DNA of 64,000 nt, taken from NCBI GenBank assembly GCA_947561585.1, contig CANNZV010000439.1, positions 62,001 through 126,000 of the forward strand, written 5' to 3'. The notes beneath the pieces are model-generated. The model was not told the DNA's origin, ran no database searches, and was given only the letters and a program-made list of their open reading frames with translations. A program made the position numbers and the translations under genes. Origin of the DNA: Caprella mutica. Taxonomy: Eukaryota > Arthropoda > Malacostraca > Amphipoda > Caprellidae. The number at the start of each line of letters is the position of its first letter. Positions within the stretch are counted from its first letter, which is position 1. Positions 58,209-64,000 of this stretch are shown one piece after another.

Positions 58209-58909
58209 GGCACTACAGCTACAGTAATAGAGTGGCACTACAGCTACAGTAATAGAGTGCCACTACAGCTACAGTAATAGAGTGCCACTACAGCTACAGT
58301 AATAGAGTGGCACTACAGCTACAGTAATAGAGTGTCACTACAGCTACAGTAATAGAGTGGCACTACAGCTACAGTAATAGAGTGCCACTACAGCTACAGT
58401 AATAGAGTGCCACTACAGCTACAGTAATAGAGTGGCACTACAGCTACAGTAATAGTGTGGCACTACAGCTACAGTAATAGAGTGGCACTACAGCTACAGT
58501 AATAGAGTGGCACTACAGCAACAGTAATAGTGTGCCACTACAGCTACAGTAATAGAGTGGCACTACAGCTACAGTAATAGTGTGGCACTACAGCTACAGT
58601 AATAGAGTGGCACTACAGCTACAGTAATAGAGTGGCACTACAGCTACAGTAATAGAGTGGCACTACAGCTACAGTAATAGAGTGGCACTACAGCTACAGT
58701 AATAGAGTGGCACTACAGCTACAGTAATAGAGTGGCACTACAGCTACAGTAATAGAGTGGCACTACAGCTACAGTAATAGAGTGGCACTACAGCTACAGT
58801 AATAGAGTGGCACTACAGCTACAGTAATAGAGTGGCACTACAGCTACAGTAATAGATGGCACTACAGCTACAGTAATAGAGTGGCACTACAGCTACAGTA
58901 ATAGAGTGG
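58209..58909 (+). repeat. 25-bp minisatellite, 28 copies
   Basis: The unit is CACTACAGCTACAGTAATAG plus AGTGG, AGTGC, AGTGT or TGTGG. The second half is almost perfectly uniform, with one single-base deletion near 58855. Confidence 0.97.
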
Positions 58910-58969
58910 CTCAATTTGATTGCAGCATTAATAGATAGCAAAGTTATAAAATCTAAATTATAAAAAAAA

Positions 58970-59160
58970 TACATTCACAAACCTTCCAATACACTCACAC
59001 ACCTTCCAATACACTCACACGCCTTCCAATACACTCACACGCCTTCCAATACACTCACACGCCTTCCAATACACTCACACACCTTCCAATACACTCACAC
59101 GCCTTCCAATACACTCACACACCTTCCAATACACTCACACGCCTTTTCATTCACTTACAC
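58970..59160 (+). repeat. 20-bp minisatellite, nine copies
   Basis: The unit is ACACTCACACGCCTTCCAAT with G/A variation in ACACGCC/ACACACC. Confidence 0.95.
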
Positions 59161-60394
59161 ACTGACCCACTAAGCGTATAAGGCAGTATACTTGACTATA
59201 TTAGGAACACTGAACATATACAGCAAATTAGTGTAGAATGAGAGAGGCCTTTTAATTGCAATGAATTTAATTTAATCTAAATTTAACCATTGAATCGCAT
59301 TAATATAGAGACTGGCGATATCTTTCTTCAACAACTCCACCCAAAATCACGCGGGTTAATCCGTTGGTGCGAACGACTGACCAGTTTACAGGCTATTGAA
59401 ACTATTCTAAAGGTATTTGTTAACGCCTTTCTATCTCTCTGTTACAGTTGATGTATTTAATGGAGATGTTGGTAATGGAGAAGTTGAGAGGGATGTTGTA
59501 GAGTAAGTACCGAGTTAGGAGAGAGAGTTACTGTGTACAACTCTGGAAAAAGAAAATAGTGAAATTCTTCGTCAATCTGAAGCATAAAATTTGAAGTTCA
59601 AAAATATGTTCGAAATTAAACATTTGAAAGCGATAACTTCAATAAAATTCAATGTAGTTTATAAATTAAATAATTCATCACTTCTCTGTTGCGTACCAAA
59701 ATTATTTAAATAAAAAGTGAGATAACTTAATTAATAAGGGAGAATCATTTAAAATTAAACTAAAAGTTAACATAGGGTATATGTGTAGGGTGTAACATAA
59801 AAAATAAATGTAAACCAAGAACTCTAAATCTTCTTCAAAGTCATTAAATAGACAAGATGTACATGCATTAGTACAGCTGAAACATGGAATATAATTAGGA
59901 TTTGTTAGTACGAGAATAAGAGAGGTGAATTTTCTCGTGTAAAATCTACAGGTGTCTTCCTAGAAAGGATGAGCTTCCATCCCTGGGTGGTACACTTACT
60001 TTTTTCATTAATAATTAATTTAGTAAAAGACAAACAAGGTAGGTTAAATAGTTACAAAGTATACAACCAGCCAATGCATTTATATTTATAATCTTTATTG
60101 GATCATTCTTTAAAATGCATTGGAATCTCTACGATTTAAGCAATATTTTAAGAAATGAAAAAACTTAAACTACATAATGTATTTAACTGAAATTAGTGTC
60201 ACTGATATATTATGATGATCAATATAGCGCAATAGTATTAAATATTAGGGTTGGTATCAGTTTCACATGACTGACATTTGTTACACTCAATGGAAGAATA
60301 GTCATGATGAGAAGAATTCAATCTAAAGCAACTCAGGTAATTGGATTTGCTGCTGAAATACCAAAGAAACGTAGAGTAATTTAAAAGACAAGGA
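59161..60394. other. AT-rich stretch, no gene seen
   Basis: Nothing recognisable. Confidence 0.4.
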
Positions 60395-60660
60395 CTTTAG
60401 ATACATTGACGTCAGTTCTATCGGTTACATTAGATGTATTGTGACGCAAGCAATAAGATGTACCTTGACGTCAGTAATTGAAGTTAGATGTATTACGACG
60501 TCAGTAATTGGATTTCAATTATTATGTCGTCCAGGATTTGAAGTCAATTTAAACGTATTTAACGTCAGTAATTCAGTTAGATGTATTACGACTTCGGTAG
60601 ATAATTAAGTTTCTGTAATTATTGGGTTTAATATATTATGACGTCTTTATCTAGGATAAT
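60395..60660 (+). repeat. Degenerate repeats carrying clustered GACGTCA sites
   Basis: AGATGTATTACGACGTCAGTAATTG-type units are repeated about five times with much divergence. Perfect TGACGTCA sites lie at 60407-60414 and 60466-60473, with near matches at 60497, 60561 and 60649. TGACGTCA is the CREB/ATF consensus. Whether it is used here is unknown. Confidence 0.6.
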
Positions 60661-60873
60661 GGTATGTAGGTCAATTTAAAGGAACTTCATAATTATATAC
60701 AACATCAGATTCTACTGTACTAATTATTATGCATGGTGATTACTGTCACTACTAATTGATATGCATTAAATACGAATTAATGATACAATACATAATTAAA
60801 TTATTTACAGTTCTTATGCATATTGATACATCATTTGCATTAATATATCACATAAACTAATTATTATGTATTA

Positions 60874-61040
60874 GGGTAAATTCCGAATTATCGGTCAGTC
60901 CCACATCTTCGGTCAAATAAGAAAAAACGATTTAATAATTATTATTTTACTCAACCTATCCTAGTGAAATTATTATAATAATATCGTTTTCTCTTATATG
61001 TCCGAAGATGGGGAAATGACCGACAATTCGTAACTTACCC
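60874..61040. mobile_element. Fold-back MITE, 167 bp, TA-flanked
   Basis: TA|GGGTAAATTCCGAATTATCG on the left, CGACAATTCGTAACTTACCC|TA on the right, with the CACATCTTCGGTCAAATAAG arm and its inverse inside. Confidence 0.9.
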
Positions 61041-61199
61041 TAAACACAATGGTATCGCGCTCTACTGAACTAATAACTTGAGCAATGCTCTATGCTAATA
61101 TGTCGCCTTAACCACTACAAACAAATGAATAAAAGAAACCAGAGGAGATGCTACACCTACACTGATACACGCCTACGCAACTACACTAAAGACTGGAAA

Positions 61200-61560
61200 A
61201 GTAACGCAGAGCTGTGGGTAGGAGTAGTGCAACCTGTGGGTTGGAACTGATAGTAAGTAGGTAAGTTCAATGCACACCTATATGTGCAAAATGCAGTTCT
61301 GGTGCATAATGCAGTTCTGGGATTAGACAATATGACGATAGTTATGGGGTGAAAATGTAGATGGGAAAAGTACAGATCAGTGGGTTAAAACTAGGCTGTT
61401 CTTGTGAATAAAGAGAACTGTGGGTAAAAACAATGCAGGTTTGAAAAGCCATGGGTTGAAATAATACCGATACTATAGTTGGAACAATGCAGATTTTGGA
61501 ATTAAACAATGAATTTGGGAAGGGAATAATGCAGAAATGTGAGTTGAAATGACACATATT
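61200..61560 (+). repeat. Degenerate repeats of GTGGGTTGAAA...AATGCAG type
   Basis: Eight or more loose copies of a TGGGTT(G/A)AA motif followed by AATGCAG(A/T), spaced about 35-45 bp. It is old and much diverged. The minus-strand ORF at 61342-61557 is incidental. Confidence 0.5.
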
Positions 61561-61897
61561 TGCATTATAATATTAATGTTTCGCAAAAGATATTAGTTAC
61601 TTAAATTATTTTTATGAATTACATACAAAATGACTTATTTAAATACGAGTAGTTCTGAAATAAACTCACGCAAGTCAAAATTTTATGTAACTCTGTATTT
61701 TAGTAAAAAAAATATAAATCATTGATTAAAAATATCAGACTGTAACAATAATTCAAATCAGTCCTAATTTTTCAATTTAATGATTTATTAAGAATTATCC
61801 TAAATGTGATATACGAACATATAAGTTTTGATTAATTATAAAATTGATACAAAATGTTGAATATTCACAGTAGATAACTTAAAAATACTTCAGTAAT
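61561..61897. other. AT-rich stretch, no gene seen
   Basis: Nothing recognisable. Confidence 0.4.
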
Positions 61898-62690
61898 ACG
61901 TACCAGCTGTACCTTACCCTCTACCTACGTACCAGCTGTACCTTACCCTGTACCTAAGTACCAGCTGTACCTTACCCTCTACCTACGTACCAGCTGTACC
62001 TTACCCTCTACCTATGTACCAGCTGTACTTTACCCTCTACCTACGTACCAGCTGTACCTTACCCTCTACCTACGTACCAGCTGTACCTTACCCTCTACCT
62101 ACGTACCAGCTGTACCTTACCCTCTACCTACGTACCAGCTGTACCTTACCCTCTACCTAAGTACCAGCTGTACCTTACCCTCTACCTACGTACCAGCTGT
62201 ACCTTACCCTCTACCTATGTACCAGCTGTACCTTACCCTCTACCTACGTACCAGCTGTACCTTACCCTCTACCTACGTACCAGCTGTACCTTACCCTCTA
62301 CCTACGTACCAGCTGTACCTTACCCTCTACCTACGTACCAGCTGTACCTTACCCTCTACCTACGTACCAGCTGTACCTTACCCTCTACCTACGTACCAGC
62401 TGTACCTTACCCTGTACCTAAGTACCAGCTGTACCTTACCCTCTACCTACGTACCAGCTGTACCTTACCCTCTACCTACGTACCAGCTGTACCTTACCCT
62501 CTACCTACGTACCAGCTGTACCTTACCCTCTACCTACGTACCAGCTGTACCTTACCCTCTACCTACGTACCAGCTGTACCTTACCCTCTACCTACGTACC
62601 AGCTGTACCTTACCCTCTACCTACGTACCAGCTGTACCTTACCCTCTACCTACGTACCAGCTGTACCTTACCCTCTACCTACGTACCAGG
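61898..62690 (+). repeat. 29-bp minisatellite, 27 copies
   Basis: The unit is ACCAGCTGTACCTTACCCTC - TACCTACGT, carrying the E-box palindrome CAGCTG. Copies are near-identical. As 29 is not a multiple of three, the frame rotates and returns after three units (87 bp, 29 residues). This gives a 163-codon ORF (62217-62708) that I reject as a gene. Confidence 0.97.
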
Positions 62691-64000
62691 TGTGAGAGAA
62701 CTAGCTGACCTTGCACAGATAGGCATCTCTCTCTCTCATACATATGCTGTCACCTTTCTAGGCATTTTGTAAGACCACCGCAAGTAATATCAAGTTTGCT
62801 TCATTTTACGAAGGCTGCTGCAGAATGAGCGGGTGTTGACCGCTGTCACAGTGCGAAAACCACGCCGAAATATAGTATAATTGATAGTAGAAGTATAATC
62901 AGGTAACGAAGAAATAGAAGCATAGTGAAAAATAGTACATAACCACTGATAAATAAATTTTTGATATTGTAGCACTTGTGGAATCAAAGCTATCGCAACA
63001 TTCCTATGATCTCGCCGATTCCAGGTAACATCTGGAATGGTGAGGTTGTGCAATTGCAGGATAGTCTTCCCACCCGCTTATTCCATGATGACACACAAAG
63101 GAAGATGAAGGATTGGAAGTACTATTGTTTGAACATTTAAGATAAGCAACTTTCGAGGGGATATTTTATGTCTTAGGAGAAATTAGCAAAAATATTGAGA
63201 TGGAAGTAAAGATTGGTGAATTTTTGGAATTTTGAATGGTGGGATTCATTTAACCATTCCATGTGGTTAGAATCTACCAATTTAACCCATTCCATGTTGT
63301 TGTGTTATTCCAGTTTAACCCAACATAAGCATCGGTTTCGCTAAATAAAATATTCCAGCCATTTCTGGTTCGTTAAATTTTTGTTTCACTTATTTACCTT
63401 TTTTGTTTCACTTATTTACCAACATCTACCTGACAGTAGATGTTGAGCCTACAAGGTTATTCACCTTATTTTCTTAGGCCTAGTAAGGTGAACGCAATGA
63501 AGGCCTAGAGGTACACTAGATCTCCAACAAATAAGATGTCTAGAAAGGTTAAGGTCGTCAGTGTACCTTGCATATATTGAACTCATTAAATAAACCACAA
63601 TTAGGATGTTCATTCGTTTGAATTGAATCATAAATATATGAAACTATTAAATTGTGTTTTAAATCAAAATAATTCTTTTTTTTTGTAACTAGGCACCTAA
63701 GTGTTGGAAATTTGTTATAGATTTGAATATACAATAAAGTAGATATTTAAATTAAAGTGAATGTGCGAGAAAAATGGAAGACTTACAATTAATTTGAATT
63801 TAAATATAATTTACATTGAATATCTCATCCGGAAAAATTATTAAATTATATTGGAAATATACAATAGCTATCTACATAACTAAAAAACATATTATCTCTG
63901 TTAAAATTGAAGAGCAATTTAGAGCTCAAAAAGCGTTACAGTTTTCCTCTGCATTGCAACTACCAGTTTTTCTAGTTGGGCAATATTCGCTTGTCCAGTA
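62691..64000. other. AT-rich stretch, no gene seen
   Basis: The minus-strand ORF at 62790-63053 (87 codons) is not recognised. GAATGAGCGGGTG at about 62824 is partly inverted near 63072 (CACCCGCTTATTC), which might be the ends of a small element. The plus strand has splice-like edges around 62970-63025 (TTGATATTGTAG ... GATTCCAG|GTAACA). None of this is strong. Confidence 0.35.

Noticed and set aside
62217..62708. 163-codon plus-strand ORF of repeated LYLRTSCTLPSTYVPAVPYP-like residues
   Set aside because: It lies wholly within the 29-bp array. The unit has no stop in any plus frame and the frame rotates every unit, so openness is a property of the repeat.

Overview
This window looks like an intron-rich, AT-rich stretch of an arthropod (most likely insect) nuclear genome. 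The signs are GT-AG introns, decayed Tc1/mariner-type elements, palindromic TA-flanked MITEs, an insect-style start context (CAACATG) and a decayed acyl-CoA ligase of the 4-coumarate-CoA-ligase/luciferase family. There are no operons, bacterial ribosome sites or CRISPR arrays. I cannot name the species.

Layout. 0-3.4 kb is a graveyard: a broken Tc1-like transposase tail, a GC-rich palindromic patch, a broken acyl-CoA-ligase fragment on the minus strand, and a retroposon-like repeat carrying nuclear-receptor-type motifs, followed by nested inverted-repeat elements. 5.45-11.67 kb holds the one clearly intact gene. It is on the minus strand, with five coding exons joined by consensus splice sites in a continuous frame, and encodes a predicted 1452-residue, highly charged, Ser/Arg/Asp/Asn-rich and probably disordered protein that I do not recognise. 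Its ATG follows an in-frame stop and an overlapping upstream ORF.

From 11.7 to 64 kb I find no other convincing protein gene. Three candidate minus-strand non-coding exons (17.53, 48.85 and 55.07 kb) have good splice sites, and their sequences would make an ATG-free leader that gains its first ATG at the last splice junction. If they belong to the gene at 5.45-11.67 kb, most of this window is its 5' introns. That model is an inference.

The rest is dominated by about fifteen tandem-repeat arrays (periods from 16 to 61 bp, up to about 1.4 kb long) and about ten copies of one TA-flanked fold-back MITE whose terminal repeats contain a consensus splice-donor sequence. Several arrays share the core heptamer CTACAGT or have a short inverted repeat in every unit. 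The main candidates for something undescribed are this cluster of motif-sharing arrays in 50-63 kb, the MITE family, and the uORF-controlled gene with its long 5' region.
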